Shown here one piece after another: positions 43,801-53,596 of a stretch of DNA of 64,000 nt; position 1 is the stretch's first letter, and every line of letters begins with the position of its first letter. The DNA is from Lachnospiraceae bacterium (GTDB lineage Bacteria > Bacillota > Clostridia > Lachnospirales > Lachnospiraceae): assembly GCA_900768755.1 (NCBI GenBank), contig CAAGDV010000001.1, forward strand, positions 62,001 through 126,000. Reading direction: 5' to 3'. The translations under genes and the position numbers were made by a program. The notes beneath the pieces were generated by a model. The model worked only from the letters and a program-made list of their open reading frames with translations, ran no database searches and was not told the DNA's origin.

Positions 43801-45264
43801 TCACTGTTTCAAAGCCATTGCCTCTTCGTTCAGCTTATTGATAAGCTCACTCATGGCAATTACAAGCTGATTGTTCTCCTCACATGCGGTATTGGTCGAA
43901 TCTGCATGAGCCGATACTTCCTCAGAAATAGCGGAAATTGTCTGTATTTTGTCGACAATTCCGTTATTAGCCTCCTCCAAGGCTTCAACAGCCCTGCCGA
44001 GTTCGATTGATTTGTCGTTGATATGTGCTGATTTTTCCGCAATTCCTTCAAAACTATCTTTGACGGCATGTACACTTTTTGCATTGCATTCATTGCTTTC
44101 GGCCACTGCGGAGATTGCCGCCTCCACATTGACAAAACCATCGCTTATATTCTGAATCAACTTATTAATGCTTGCGGTTGCCTCCCTGGTCTGCTCGGCA
44201 AGTTTGGTAATCTGACCTGCAACAACGGCAAAGCCTTTTCCCGACTCTCCCGCTCTCGCCGCTTCAATACTTGCATTGAGTGCCAAAAGACTGGTACTGT
44301 TGGTTATACTTGTAATCGTATCCGTTATGGTATTCATCTGCTCAGTATACTCGCTCAACAGTTTCATCTGCTCAATGACATTTGTATTGGCATCTATTGA
44401 TTCGGAAACGTTCCGGGTCAGCGCATCCATCTGCTCGCTTCCCTCCGCAACCATCTTCATGGTCTCACTCATATCGTCCACAATGGTATAACTTGAATCC
44501 TTGACGGTTGCAATATGCGCCTGTATGGTCTGGGTCTGAACCAGCTGCTCCTGAACAGATTCCGCTGTCTCTCCGCTTCCTGCAGACACCTCGGACATTG
44601 AATTGCTGATGTTCTCCATCGACATTCCCAGCGTCTTGACCTGTGAGGCAGCCTCCACTATTCCGTTGCTCATTGAATCGGATGCCGCAAGGACTTTCTC
44701 AAGCAGCTTATCCGCGCCGTCTTTCTGCTCATTAATCTGTTTTAACTTCTCACCGTTAACCTTCCGGTTGACATAAGTGGCTGCAATCATATACAACGCA
44801 ATAATAATCGAGCAGGCAATTCTTATCTTCAAATCAGCGGTTAATCCGCCTGCAAAGCCTGTAGTCAGCCCCGTATATATTACATTGGCAATATTGATTA
44901 ACGTGGCTCCCACCGCAACTGTAATTCCCTGAACAAAATCCGCATATATGGTAACAACGAAGAACATAGGAAATGCATATGTATACACCATCGTGCTCTT
45001 TGTCGTAAACACAACAACGCCATAGAATATTCCGTATGTCACGCCCATAAGATGCCTAATTATCTTTGATTCCGGATTCTTTGCAAAAACAATAATCTCA
45101 ATGATTACCGGAAGAATTGATAATACCGATATCAGTGCAATGTACCCCCATGTACGCTGCCCCTGAAGGACTTCCGTAATGTAAGCCAGCACAATCACGA
45201 TACTGATAATAGCATGCCCGAGAATCGCAAACTTATTGGTATATTTTTTGTCCGAAAACCTCAT
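43801..45264 (-). CDS. Methyl-accepting chemotaxis protein without extracellular domain
   Basis: 487 residues. About six hydrophobic segments in the first 180 residues with very short loops, then a cytoplasmic coiled coil containing the conserved hairpin tip LNASIEAARAGESGKGFAVVAGQI. No HAMP or Cache domain is evident, so it may sense membrane state or an intramembrane ligand. GGAGG site; own promoter. Confidence 0.92.
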   Translation of the reverse strand: MRFSDKKYTNKFAILGHAIISIVIVLAYITEVLQGQRTWGYIALISVLSILPVIIEIIVFAKNPESKIIRHLMGVTYGIFYGVVVFTTKSTMVYTYAFPMFFVVTIYADFVQGITVAVGATLINIANVIYTGLTTGFAGGLTADLKIRIACSIIIALYMIAATYVNRKVNGEKLKQINEQKDGADKLLEKVLAASDSMSNGIVEAASQVKTLGMSMENISNSMSEVSAGSGETAESVQEQLVQTQTIQAHIATVKDSSYTIVDDMSETMKMVAEGSEQMDALTRNVSESIDANTNVIEQMKLLSEYTEQMNTITDTITSITNSTSLLALNASIEAARAGESGKGFAVVAGQITKLAEQTREATASINKLIQNISDGFVNVEAAISAVAESNECNAKSVHAVKDSFEGIAEKSAHINDKSIELGRAVEALEEANNGIVDKIQTISAISEEVSAHADSTNTACEENNQLVIAMSELINKLNEEAMALKQ

Positions 45265-45295
45265 TCCGATACCTCCTCGTATATGAATACATTAT

Positions 45296-45324
45296 ATTTT
45301 ACAGTAAAACTGCAGATATATCAA
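45296..45324 (-). promoter_or_regulatory. Sigma-A promoter of the chemoreceptor gene
   Basis: Minus strand TTGATA (45319-45324), 17 bases, TAAAAT (45296-45301). Confidence 0.65.
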
Positions 45325-45332
45325 GAAAACAT

Positions 45333-45974
45333 TTACCGCTTATTATACCACTCCTCCGCCTCTTCGGAGCTCGGGTCGACCCGCGGCATAAATTTGCGCA
45401 TAATCCACTCCATCGGATATGTCTTGACGAACATATAAACCCCCGGAAGAATGATAATCAGGAACGGCATTGCTAAAATTCCTATCACCATTAACGCAAA
45501 TAGTGTCAGATAAAGCAAAGAAATATGAATGTACCTCATGGCGAGCGCTGCCGATACCTTAACCGTATGTCCCACCTTATTATCAAATCTTGACAATATC
45601 GGACACGCGAACATGAATACTACCAAAGCGTATGCCGTAAATACCAGAATGACCACGCCCATAGACATGGTCACAATGGTAAAATTACAGTATATAAAAT
45701 ATAAATCAACCGCAACAACAAGCAATATGGCATAAAATATCCCTGTTATTCCAAGCGACTGCTTAAAATTGTCCCTGAAACATCTGAAAAATTCTTTGTG
45801 AATATATCCTGACTTACGACGCACACACTTTATCATACAGTAATATGCAGCGGTACTTGATGCCCCCAATGTGACAATTCCAAGCGAGGTGACCATCCAA
45901 AGCAACCCGATAAACGCCAGATCCACTATCGTTCCGAGCGCCTCCAAAACAATATTTACAATCTCTTTACCCAT
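45333..45974 (-). CDS. YesL family (DUF624) membrane protein
   Basis: 213 residues with about five membrane helices. LGIVTLGASSTAAYYCMIKCVRRKSGYIHKEFFRCFRDNFKQS is the YesL signature. Members usually lie beside sugar ABC transporters of the LplABC type, as here, but their role is unknown. GGAGGT ribosome site. Confidence 0.9.
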   Translation of the reverse strand: MGKEIVNIVLEALGTIVDLAFIGLLWMVTSLGIVTLGASSTAAYYCMIKCVRRKSGYIHKEFFRCFRDNFKQSLGITGIFYAILLVVAVDLYFIYCNFTIVTMSMGVVILVFTAYALVVFMFACPILSRFDNKVGHTVKVSAALAMRYIHISLLYLTLFALMVIGILAMPFLIIILPGVYMFVKTYPMEWIMRKFMPRVDPSSEEAEEWYNKR

Positions 45975-46002
45975 TACATCAACCTCCAGGATAATATTGT
46001 TT

Positions 46003-46031
46003 ATTATAACACTAAAATCCTTTTAAGTAAA
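46003..46031 (-). promoter_or_regulatory. Sigma-A promoter of the yesL-like gene
   Basis: Minus strand TTTACT (46026-46031), 17 bases, TATAAT (46003-46008). Confidence 0.6.
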
Positions 46032-46049
46032 TACAATTACCACCCATAT

Positions 46050-46081
46050 AAAAAGGGCTGCACGCCCTAAAGCGTGCAGCC
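46050..46081 (-). terminator. Terminator of the sugar ABC transporter operon
   Basis: Minus strand perfect ten-base stem GGCTGCACGC/GCGTGCAGCC with a six-base loop, followed by CTTTTTAT; 30 bases past the binding-protein stop. Confidence 0.88.
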
Positions 46082-46112
46082 GATGTGTAAATGTATCAAA
46101 CTATTTACTTAA

Positions 46113-47579
46113 TTACTTCTTCCAAGCATCATACTGCTTCTGGAACTCAGTAAGTACTTTCTGGTATCCTGCCTCATCAAGAGCAGCCTGATACTCAGCA
46201 ATCTTTGACTCTACGTCGGCAGCTGCAAATGCACCTGTCTCAAGAGGGAATCCATATTTGTCATATACTGTCTGAACAGCTGCATACTCAGCCTCTACAG
46301 GAGTCTTGTCAAAACGGAAACCTGCTGCGCATGATGTCTCAGCACCACCGTTGAAATCCTTGTAAAGCTGTGCGAAGTTTTCAGGCGCACCTTTCTCAGG
46401 AGTGATGATTGTAGCTGAAACAGACTCCCACATAGAGTGGTTGTACTTAGCGCCATCAACCTTTGCAACCTGACCATTCTCATAGTTGAAGTCTTCACCC
46501 TCGATACCATATGTATAGAGGTCAGCAAGCTTCTTGTCTGTGTAAAGCATTCCAAGGAAATCGATGCAGTTCTTAGCAAGCTCGTCAGAAGCCTTAGCAC
46601 TGATGCAGTAGCATGAACCAAGAGCTGATGTAGAATGTGCCCATCTCTTTGTAGCAGGCTGCATTACTACTTCCTGTTTGTAACGGTTTGAAGCCTCTCC
46701 ATTGTCAGGAACATCTGTCCACCAAGAAATAGCCCAATCCTTTGTCTGTGTTGTTGTATCACTTGTGTTCTTTGTTGCCTCATCCTCTGAAACATAACCA
46801 GCCTCAGCCCACTTAGCAATCAATGTTGTGAAGTTCTTGTACTGCTCTGTTGTCATAGGGTTAACAACTGAGTTAGTAGCTCTGTCAACTGCGAACAATG
46901 AGTTAACACCTGTGAAGAAATCAAAATCATTGATATAGAATCTGAAGAACATAGCTGTCTTCTGAAGGAGCATAGGATACTTAAGGCCTTTCTCTTTTGC
47001 CTGCTCAAGCATCGGCTCAAGATCCTCAAGTTTTGTAACCTTTGTTACATCCCATCCGAATTCGTCAACAAGCTCTTTACGGAACATGAAATCATATCCC
47101 TCAACGTTGTCCTTGTATACCGGAACGAAATAGTTCTTTCCGTCATACTTTGTAGCTTCCCACTGGCTCTTGTCCATTGATTTGTAAAGGTCTGTTCCCT
47201 CAAGAAGAGTTGAGATGTCCTTTACTGAACCCTGCGGAACAAGGTCATTGGTTCCGATAACAGCCTCCCATGAAGCTGTCCAAAGAAGGTCAATCTGACC
47301 TGCCTGTAAAGCAACTGATGCCTTATCTGTGTACTCACCTGATGCATACTCGGTGATTACAACTGTGTAGTCTTTACCTTTCTCCTTAAGGTAATCATTG
47401 ATTGCTTTCTCAACCTTGTCAATCTGAGCATCGTCTTTCTGACCAATGTTGAACAACGCTCTTGTGAGTCTGATTACCTTATCATTGCTACCGCTTTTCT
47501 TGGAGCAGCCGGCAAACATACCCACTACCATTGCTGCTGTAAGAGCAACAGCTAAAATTTTTGCAATTACTTTTTTCAT
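46113..47579 (-). CDS. Extracellular sugar-binding lipoprotein (LplA-like)
   Basis: 488 residues. Lipoprotein signal ends FAGC (Cys25). The fold is a family 1 extracellular solute-binding protein; the C-terminal helices ending QKVLTEFQKQYDAWKK resemble the DUF3502 part of LplA-type binders of complex oligosaccharides. Last gene of permease-permease-binding protein. Context with cellobiose phosphorylase suggests cellobiose or cellodextrins. Confidence 0.9.
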   Translation of the reverse strand: MKKVIAKILAVALTAAMVVGMFAGCSKKSGSNDKVIRLTRALFNIGQKDDAQIDKVEKAINDYLKEKGKDYTVVITEYASGEYTDKASVALQAGQIDLLWTASWEAVIGTNDLVPQGSVKDISTLLEGTDLYKSMDKSQWEATKYDGKNYFVPVYKDNVEGYDFMFRKELVDEFGWDVTKVTKLEDLEPMLEQAKEKGLKYPMLLQKTAMFFRFYINDFDFFTGVNSLFAVDRATNSVVNPMTTEQYKNFTTLIAKWAEAGYVSEDEATKNTSDTTTQTKDWAISWWTDVPDNGEASNRYKQEVVMQPATKRWAHSTSALGSCYCISAKASDELAKNCIDFLGMLYTDKKLADLYTYGIEGEDFNYENGQVAKVDGAKYNHSMWESVSATIITPEKGAPENFAQLYKDFNGGAETSCAAGFRFDKTPVEAEYAAVQTVYDKYGFPLETGAFAAADVESKIAEYQAALDEAGYQKVLTEFQKQYDAWKK

Positions 47580-47650
47580 TTTATCCTCCTATATTATTAA
47601 AAGTAATATTTATATTATTGCCGCAGAAGCGGCAGTAATATCAGAATAAA

Positions 47651-48577
47651 TTAACCCTTTACGGAACCCATTGTAAGACCCTTCGCGAAATACTTCTGGA
47701 AGAATGGATACAGGATAATAATCGGGCCCACAACTACAACAACCGTTGCCATGGTGGCTGAATACTGGGGTATTGCACCTCCCATTGCAGAAATTACGCT
47801 TGACGGAATGTTGCTTGAGTTAAGAAGCATCTCAATACTCTTCTGAATATTGATAAGCAAAAGCTGTAACGGTTGCTTATGGGATGAATCAATGTAGAGC
47901 AATGCATTCTGCCAATCATTCCAATACGCCGTCGCCATCATGAATCCTACCGCCGCAAGAGACGGCTTCATAAGTGGAAAAACAATCCTGAAAAACGTCC
48001 TGAATTCGCCCGCACCATCAATCTTTGCAGACTCCATAAGTTCTTCCGGAACGCTGCTCTGTATGTAAGTTCTCATGATAATAATGTTCATTGTCGATAC
48101 GCACAACGGTAATATAAGGAGAAGAAGGCTGTCCTTCATGTCATATACTGTTGTAAATATCATGTAGCATGATAACTGTCCTCCGGTGAAAAGCATCGGA
48201 ATCATTGCATATATTGAAAGGAATTTACGAAGTCGGAAATCCTTTCTGCTGAGAGAATACGCAAACATACTCATAATAAGAAGTCCGAACAATGTACCGA
48301 CAACCGTAACCCCGATTGTAACTCCGTATGAAGTGAACAGCTGCTTACCATACCGCAAAACAGCATTCATACCATTCATCGACCATTTCTCAGGGAAATA
48401 GCTGAATCCGTTCTGTACGATACTCATCTCATCGGTAAATGCTGCGATAATAATCAATATAACCGGTGCCGCACAGAATATTGCATATATTAAAAGGATA
48501 ATCAGCATTATTACCTGGCCGACCGTTACTTTACCCTTCTTCTCAACATCAAAATCGTCTTTTCTACTCTTCTTCAT
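47651..48577 (-). CDS. Carbohydrate ABC transporter permease (LplC/MalG type)
   Basis: 308 residues, six membrane helices, with the EAA loop EELMESAKIDGAGEFRTFF that contacts the ATPase. No ATPase gene is in the locus; such systems usually share an MsmK-type ATPase encoded elsewhere. Confidence 0.92.
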   Translation of the reverse strand: MKKSRKDDFDVEKKGKVTVGQVIMLIILLIYAIFCAAPVILIIIAAFTDEMSIVQNGFSYFPEKWSMNGMNAVLRYGKQLFTSYGVTIGVTVVGTLFGLLIMSMFAYSLSRKDFRLRKFLSIYAMIPMLFTGGQLSCYMIFTTVYDMKDSLLLLILPLCVSTMNIIIMRTYIQSSVPEELMESAKIDGAGEFRTFFRIVFPLMKPSLAAVGFMMATAYWNDWQNALLYIDSSHKQPLQLLLINIQKSIEMLLNSSNIPSSVISAMGGAIPQYSATMATVVVVVGPIIILYPFFQKYFAKGLTMGSVKG

Positions 48578-48592
48578 CTTAACAGCCCTCCC

Positions 48593-49498
48593 TTAGAATA
48601 ATGCATTTTCCGGATGAATCTTACGAACCGCAAAGTTGGCAAGCAAGATAAGCACCAGGCCGACAACAGACTGGAAGAACGTAGCTGCTGCAGTAAAGCC
48701 GTAGTTAGAGCTTTTAAGAATCTGGTTCATTATGTATGAATCAAGAACCTGTGTTGTATCGTAAAGTACACCATTGTTCTTCGTTACCTGATAGAAGAGA
48801 CCTGTATCCGACCTCATGATGTTACCTACCGAAAGGAGAACCATGACGGTCAGCATAGGAATGAGTGACGGTATTGTAATGTGGCAAATCTGCTGCCACT
48901 TGGTTGCGCCGTCAATCTGTGCCGCTTCATACAACTGCCCGTCAATTCCTGCGAGAACTGACATATACAGAATCGAACCGTAACCTATTCCGTTCCACAT
49001 CTTGACAATCGTCAAAATAAGAGGCCAGTATTTAGCTTCGTTGTACCAATTGATATTGAGGCCAAAGAGCTGATTGACAAGACCATTCTCCTTGCTTAAG
49101 AAAGCATATACAATGAATGTTACCGCCGCATACGAAATGAAAATCGGAACAATCATAATGCTCTGCAACGTCTTGCCCATTTTCTTGAAGACGAGCTGGT
49201 CGACCGCAATTGCCAACGCAATATTGAAGAACTGTCCAAGAACAAGGAATATTGCATAGTACATAAGCGTGTTTCTAAGCATGTTGACAAATATCTTTTT
49301 CGATGCAATAAGAAACTCAAAATTATCCAATCCGCACCACGCGCTTCCGAATATTCCGTCCATCATGTTGTACTTCTTAAAAGCAAGAACAAGACCGCTC
49401 ATCGGAACGTAGCTGAACAACAGCATTACTGCAAATACCGGAAGAGCCATAAGAACATGCACTCTGTGTTTCCAGGTATTTTTCAAAAACTCTTTCAT
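48593..49498 (-). CDS. Carbohydrate ABC transporter permease (LplB/MalF type)
   Basis: 301 residues, six membrane helices, EAA loop QLYEAAQIDGATKWQQICH. First gene of the importer operon behind a LacI-operator-bearing promoter; RBS GAAGGAG seven bases before the ATG. Confidence 0.92.
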   Translation of the reverse strand: MKEFLKNTWKHRVHVLMALPVFAVMLLFSYVPMSGLVLAFKKYNMMDGIFGSAWCGLDNFEFLIASKKIFVNMLRNTLMYYAIFLVLGQFFNIALAIAVDQLVFKKMGKTLQSIMIVPIFISYAAVTFIVYAFLSKENGLVNQLFGLNINWYNEAKYWPLILTIVKMWNGIGYGSILYMSVLAGIDGQLYEAAQIDGATKWQQICHITIPSLIPMLTVMVLLSVGNIMRSDTGLFYQVTKNNGVLYDTTQVLDSYIMNQILKSSNYGFTAAATFFQSVVGLVLILLANFAVRKIHPENALF

Positions 49499-49605
49499 AA
49501 ATCCACTCCTTCAATCTTAATGTACGCCGGTCGCCAGAGCCTGTGCAGTAATCAACGGCATCCGGTTGCTGAATTGATGCTCAACAAGTGTGGCAAAACA
49601 TTACT

Positions 49606-49618
49606 AAATCGTTTTCTT
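49606..49618. promoter_or_regulatory. LacI-type operator at the importer start site
   Basis: Minus strand AGAAAACGATTTAG, overlapping the expected +1 of the importer promoter; same core as the operators at 50819 and 50949. Confidence 0.6.
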
Positions 49619-49624
49619 AAAATA

Positions 49625-49653
49625 ACTATACATCATTTTGTTCATAAGCGCAA
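49625..49653 (-). promoter_or_regulatory. Sigma-A promoter of the sugar importer operon
   Basis: Minus strand TTGCGC (49648-49653), 17 bases, TATAGT (49625-49630); leader of about 120 bases. Confidence 0.62.
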
Positions 49654-49757
49654 TATATTTTTGACATTTTTTTGTATATTTTTCATAATTAGTGTGACAA
49701 ATATGTGAGAAAGCGTTTGTTCAAAATATTCTCTGTGAACAAATTGTTAACGCTTTT

Positions 49758-49769
49758 GAAAACGTTTTC
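49758..49769. promoter_or_regulatory. Perfect LacI-type palindrome upstream of the importer operon
   Basis: GAAAACGTTTTC, six bases before the lacI-family stop codon and about 105 bases upstream of the importer -35. A half-similar AAACGC lies at 49714 and 49751. Could act by looping, or as a cre-like CcpA site. Confidence 0.6.
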
Positions 49770-49774
49770 GAAAG

Positions 49775-50785
49775 CTATATCTGCCCTATTGTGCTTCCTT
49801 CGTCCAGTCTGGTGCCGATAACCGTCTGGTCAATCACGGTGGTGCGCGGATGTTCAATAAGGCTTATCAGCTTCTCCGCGGCACATTCTCCTATTCGGGC
49901 AGTATTCTGCACAACCGTGGTAAGCCTCGGTTCAAGCTGCATCGCCAGATTGATTCCGTCAAAGCCCGCGATTGATATGTCATCAGGTATGCGAAGTCCG
50001 AGTCTTCGTATTGCATTGATTCCGCCGAAAGCCGAATAATCGTCCGGATAGAAAATACAGGTCGGCGGATTATCGGAGGTCAGAAGCTCAAGCGTTGCAT
50101 GCTCCGCAAGCTTGGTGTTGCGGTACTTTATTTCCTTAATATAGTTGTCATTCACGGCGACGCCGTTCTCCTCCATAGTGATAAAGAAGCCTGCGAGTCG
50201 GTCGGCCGTAACCATCGAATCCTCACCGTAAAAATATGCAATCTTACGATGTCCTCTGTCAATCGCGTACTGCGTAAGACTCTTCATTCCCTGCATATTA
50301 TCGGACAGAATTGAAATTGTGCGGCTGTAGATATAGTCAATTATCACGACCGGAATATTGCTCTGCATAAGCTCCTGTACTTCCGTATCCCGAAAATCAA
50401 CACAGGCTATTATTATTCCGTCAAACCCTCTGAAGCGGCAGTGCTCGAGATATGTCATGGGACTGCTTCCGTCGGCATTCGACATTATAAAGGTAATATC
50501 ATATCCGCTCTTCTCAGCCGTTGTTTTGAACGCGTTGAGGACATGGGCAAAATAATCATGCGTCAGCCCACTTCTCGCCTGATCCATAAAAAGCACTCCG
50601 ATATTATGGGTTCTGTTGGTCTTAAGTGCTCTGGCGTAAGAATTGGGCGAATATCCCAGCTCCTTCGCCTTGGCGCGGATATAATCCCTCTTATTAGCAC
50701 TCACATCCCTGTGACCGTTCAATGCCTTGCTGACTGTCGACACAGACACTCCGCACGCGTTTGCTACATCCTTAATCGATATCAT
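49775..50785 (-). CDS. LacI family repressor of the cellobiose locus
   Basis: 336 residues from the ATG at 50785 (GAGG eight bases upstream; an ATG at 50836 lies upstream of an operator and is rejected). HTH ISIKDVANACGVSVSTVSKALNGHRDVS followed by the YSPNSYARAL hinge helix and a periplasmic-binding-type effector domain. Located between the importer and cellobiose phosphorylase, with matching operators before all three units including its own. Effector probably cellobiose or a derivative; inferred. Confidence 0.92.
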   Translation of the reverse strand: MISIKDVANACGVSVSTVSKALNGHRDVSANKRDYIRAKAKELGYSPNSYARALKTNRTHNIGVLFMDQARSGLTHDYFAHVLNAFKTTAEKSGYDITFIMSNADGSSPMTYLEHCRFRGFDGIIIACVDFRDTEVQELMQSNIPVVIIDYIYSRTISILSDNMQGMKSLTQYAIDRGHRKIAYFYGEDSMVTADRLAGFFITMEENGVAVNDNYIKEIKYRNTKLAEHATLELLTSDNPPTCIFYPDDYSAFGGINAIRRLGLRIPDDISIAGFDGINLAMQLEPRLTTVVQNTARIGECAAEKLISLIEHPRTTVIDQTVIGTRLDEGSTIGQI

Positions 50786-50818
50786 TCTCTGATCCTCTTG
50801 TATATTAACTGCCTTACC

Positions 50819-50832
50819 GCAATCGTTTTCGC
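50819..50832. promoter_or_regulatory. LacI-type operator in the lacI-family gene leader
   Basis: GCAATCGTTTTCGC (minus strand GCGAAAACGATTGC), 34 bases before the regulator's start; suggests autoregulation. Confidence 0.62.
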
Positions 50833-50895
50833 ACATTAATCTTAAACCTTTTTTCCATAAATTGCAATCTTTTTATAACTATTTTATAACATATC

Positions 50896-50924
50896 TTGTT
50901 TTTTTTATGTTTTTTTGGTATAAT
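50896..50924 (+). promoter_or_regulatory. Sigma-A promoter of cellobiose phosphorylase
   Basis: TTGTTT (50896-50901), 17 bases, TATAAT (50919-50924). Confidence 0.68.
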
Positions 50925-50948
50925 TACCATGTTTTATATAGGAATCTG

Positions 50949-50962
50949 CGAAAACGGTTTCG
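50949..50962. promoter_or_regulatory. LacI-type operator downstream of the phosphorylase promoter
   Basis: CGAAAACGGTTTCG, about 18-31 bases after the expected +1 and before the ATG at 51012, where a bound repressor would block transcription. Confidence 0.65.
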
Positions 50963-51011
50963 TCCGGTTCCGATTACATATTACGGATTATTTTTTTAGG
51001 AGGAAGACTCA

Positions 51012-53471
51012 ATGAAGTATGGTTACTTTGATGACGACCGCAGAGAGTATGTCATCACAACCCCGAGAACTCCCTACCCCTGGATTAACTATCTGGGAAC
51101 ACAGGGATTCTTCTCTTTAATTTCCAATACCGCAGGCGGATACTGCTTCTACAAAGACGCACGCCTCAGAAGAATTACCCGTTATCGTTATAACAATGTT
51201 CCCATTGACATGGGCGGACGTTATTTCTATATCAACGATAACGGAACAATATGGAACCCCGGATGGTCGCCCGTAAAGACCGAGCTTGACAGCTACGAGT
51301 GCCGTCACGGCATGGGATACACCATCATCACCGGCAGCAAGGCAGGCCTTAAGGCGGAAGTGACGTTTTTTGTTCCGCAGAATTATAACGGCGAGGTTCA
51401 GCAGGTGGTTCTTACCAACGAAAGCTCCGGCGCGAAGACCTTCAAGCTTTTCTCATTTGCTGAGTGGTGTCTGTGGGATGCGCAGGATGACTGCACCAAC
51501 TTCCAGCGTAACTTTTCGACCGGCCGTGTTGAGGTAGTCGGCTCTACAATTTACCACAAGACCGAGTACCGCGACAGACGTGACCATTTTGCTTTCTACA
51601 CGGTTAACGATACAATTGACGGATACGACACCGACCGCGATACCTTTATCGGTCTCTATAACGGTTTTGGCGAGCCGCAGGCAGTTGTTGCTGGCAAGCC
51701 GGGCAATTCTTTTGCCGACGGCTGGTCTCCGATTGCTTCACATTATAAGGAGATTACTCTTGCACCGGGTGAGTCCAAGACCCTCATCTTCATTCTCGGT
51801 TATGTTGAGATGCCTGTAGACCGCAAATTTGAGGCCGACGGACAGACCATTAATAAGGAAAAAGCCCTTGCAATGATTGACATGTACAACACTCCCGAAA
51901 AGGTTGCTGCCGGAATGACAGAGCTTAGGGCTGCCTGGGATAAACTTTTGGGCATCATCAATGTCAACACTCCCGATGACAAGGTTAACCGCATGGTTAA
52001 TATCTGGAATCAGTATCAGTGCATGGTTACGTTCAACCTTTCGCGTTCAGCTTCTTATTTTGAGTCAGGAATCGGACGAGGAATGGGATTCAGAGATTCA
52101 AATCAGGATATCCTCGGATTTGTACACCAGATTCCGGACCGCGCAAGGGAGCGTCTTATCGACCTTGCCGCTACGCAGCTTGCAGACGGCGGATGCTACC
52201 ATCAGTATCAGCCTCTTACCAAAAAAGGCAACTCCGACATCGGCGGTGATTTCTCGGACGATCCGTTGTGGATGATTCTTTCGGTTTCAGCATACATTAA
52301 GGAGACCAACGACTGGTCAATCCTCGATGAGATGGTTCCGTACGACAATGACGAGTCCAAGGCTAAGCCTATGCTTGACCATTTGATGGTTTCTTTCTAT
52401 CACATTGTCAATAACCTCGGTCCTCACGGACTCCCGCTTGCAATGCGCGCTGACTGGAACGACTGCATCAACCTTTCATGCTATTCAGATACACCGGGCG
52501 AGAGCTTCCAGACCTACACCAATCCTAAGTTTGCCGCAGAGGGCGGTTACTCTAAGGTTGCGGAGTCGGTAATGGTTGCGACCCTCTTCACATATGTAGG
52601 TCCCAATTTTGTTGAGATTCTCAAGCACAGGGGAATGAACGACGAGGCTGTCAAAGCGCAGGCCGAGATTGACAAGATGAAGGCCAATGTTATGGAATCT
52701 GCATTTGACGGCGACTGGTTCATAAGAGCTTACGATGCAGAAGGAAAGAAAATGGGTTCAAAAGAATGTGAAGAAGGCAAGATTTTCATCGAGCCTCAGG
52801 GCTTTGCCGTAATGTCCGACATCGGCAAAGATGTGGGCGCAGACATAAGGACCCTTGACTCTATCGACAAATACCTTAACACGAAGTACGGACTTGTTTT
52901 GAACAACCCTGCATTCAGTAAATACTATATCCAGTACGGCGAGATTTCTACATATCCGGGCGGATACAAGGAGAACGCCGGTATCTTCACGCACAACAAC
53001 GCATGGATAATCTGTGCTGAAGCTTATGCAGGACGCGGCGATAAAGCCTTTGAGTATTACTCAAAGATTGCGCCCGCTTTCAACGAGGAGATTTCTGACC
53101 TTCACAAGACTGAGCCGTATGTATACGGTCAGATGGTTGCCGGAAAGGACGCAAGCAGATTCGGCGAGGGCAAGAACTCATGGCTCACCGGAACAGCCGC
53201 ATGGAACATGGTTGCGATTTCACAGTACATTCTCGGAATTCAGGCAGGTTTTGACGGACTTACAGTCAATCCGTCAATCCCAAGCGCATGGGATGGCTTC
53301 ACTGCAACACGTAAGTACCGCGGCGCGACCTACAATATCACAATCAAGAATCCTTCACATGTGTGCAAGGGTGTACAGTCCATGACAGTTGACGGCGTAT
53401 CTGTTGACGGCTGTGTAGTTCCTTATACAGAGGGCAAAACAGAATATAATGTTGAAGTAATCATGGGATAA
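51012..53471 (+). CDS. Cellobiose phosphorylase (GH94)
   Basis: 819 residues, the usual length. The sequence is very close to known clostridial cellobiose phosphorylases (EYVITTPRTPYPWINYLGT, SASYFESGIGRGMGFRDSNQD, GPHGLPLAMRADWNDC); Asp484 in RADWND is the expected general acid. Cleaves cytoplasmic cellobiose with phosphate to glucose-1-phosphate and glucose, sparing one ATP. AGGAGG ribosome site. With the importer and LacI it forms a complete uptake-and-phosphorolysis module. Confidence 0.97.
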   Translation: MKYGYFDDDRREYVITTPRTPYPWINYLGTQGFFSLISNTAGGYCFYKDARLRRITRYRYNNVPIDMGGRYFYINDNGTIWNPGWSPVKTELDSYECRHGMGYTIITGSKAGLKAEVTFFVPQNYNGEVQQVVLTNESSGAKTFKLFSFAEWCLWDAQDDCTNFQRNFSTGRVEVVGSTIYHKTEYRDRRDHFAFYTVNDTIDGYDTDRDTFIGLYNGFGEPQAVVAGKPGNSFADGWSPIASHYKEITLAPGESKTLIFILGYVEMPVDRKFEADGQTINKEKALAMIDMYNTPEKVAAGMTELRAAWDKLLGIINVNTPDDKVNRMVNIWNQYQCMVTFNLSRSASYFESGIGRGMGFRDSNQDILGFVHQIPDRARERLIDLAATQLADGGCYHQYQPLTKKGNSDIGGDFSDDPLWMILSVSAYIKETNDWSILDEMVPYDNDESKAKPMLDHLMVSFYHIVNNLGPHGLPLAMRADWNDCINLSCYSDTPGESFQTYTNPKFAAEGGYSKVAESVMVATLFTYVGPNFVEILKHRGMNDEAVKAQAEIDKMKANVMESAFDGDWFIRAYDAEGKKMGSKECEEGKIFIEPQGFAVMSDIGKDVGADIRTLDSIDKYLNTKYGLVLNNPAFSKYYIQYGEISTYPGGYKENAGIFTHNNAWIICAEAYAGRGDKAFEYYSKIAPAFNEEISDLHKTEPYVYGQMVAGKDASRFGEGKNSWLTGTAAWNMVAISQYILGIQAGFDGLTVNPSIPSAWDGFTATRKYRGATYNITIKNPSHVCKGVQSMTVDGVSVDGCVVPYTEGKTEYNVEVIMG

Positions 53472-53491
53472 TGGTTTTCCTTTCTCCAAAG

Positions 53492-53524
53492 CCGGTGTGG
53501 TTTCATATCCACACCGGTTTTTTT
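53492..53524 (+). terminator. Terminator of cellobiose phosphorylase
   Basis: Perfect nine-base stem CCGGTGTGG/CCACACCGG with an eight-base loop and seven T residues. Confidence 0.92.
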
Positions 53525-53596
53525 GAGGAAAATATTGAATTGCATACTTGGAATGTGATAGACTTATGTCAAATCATTTTGGATGGAGTTTTACAT

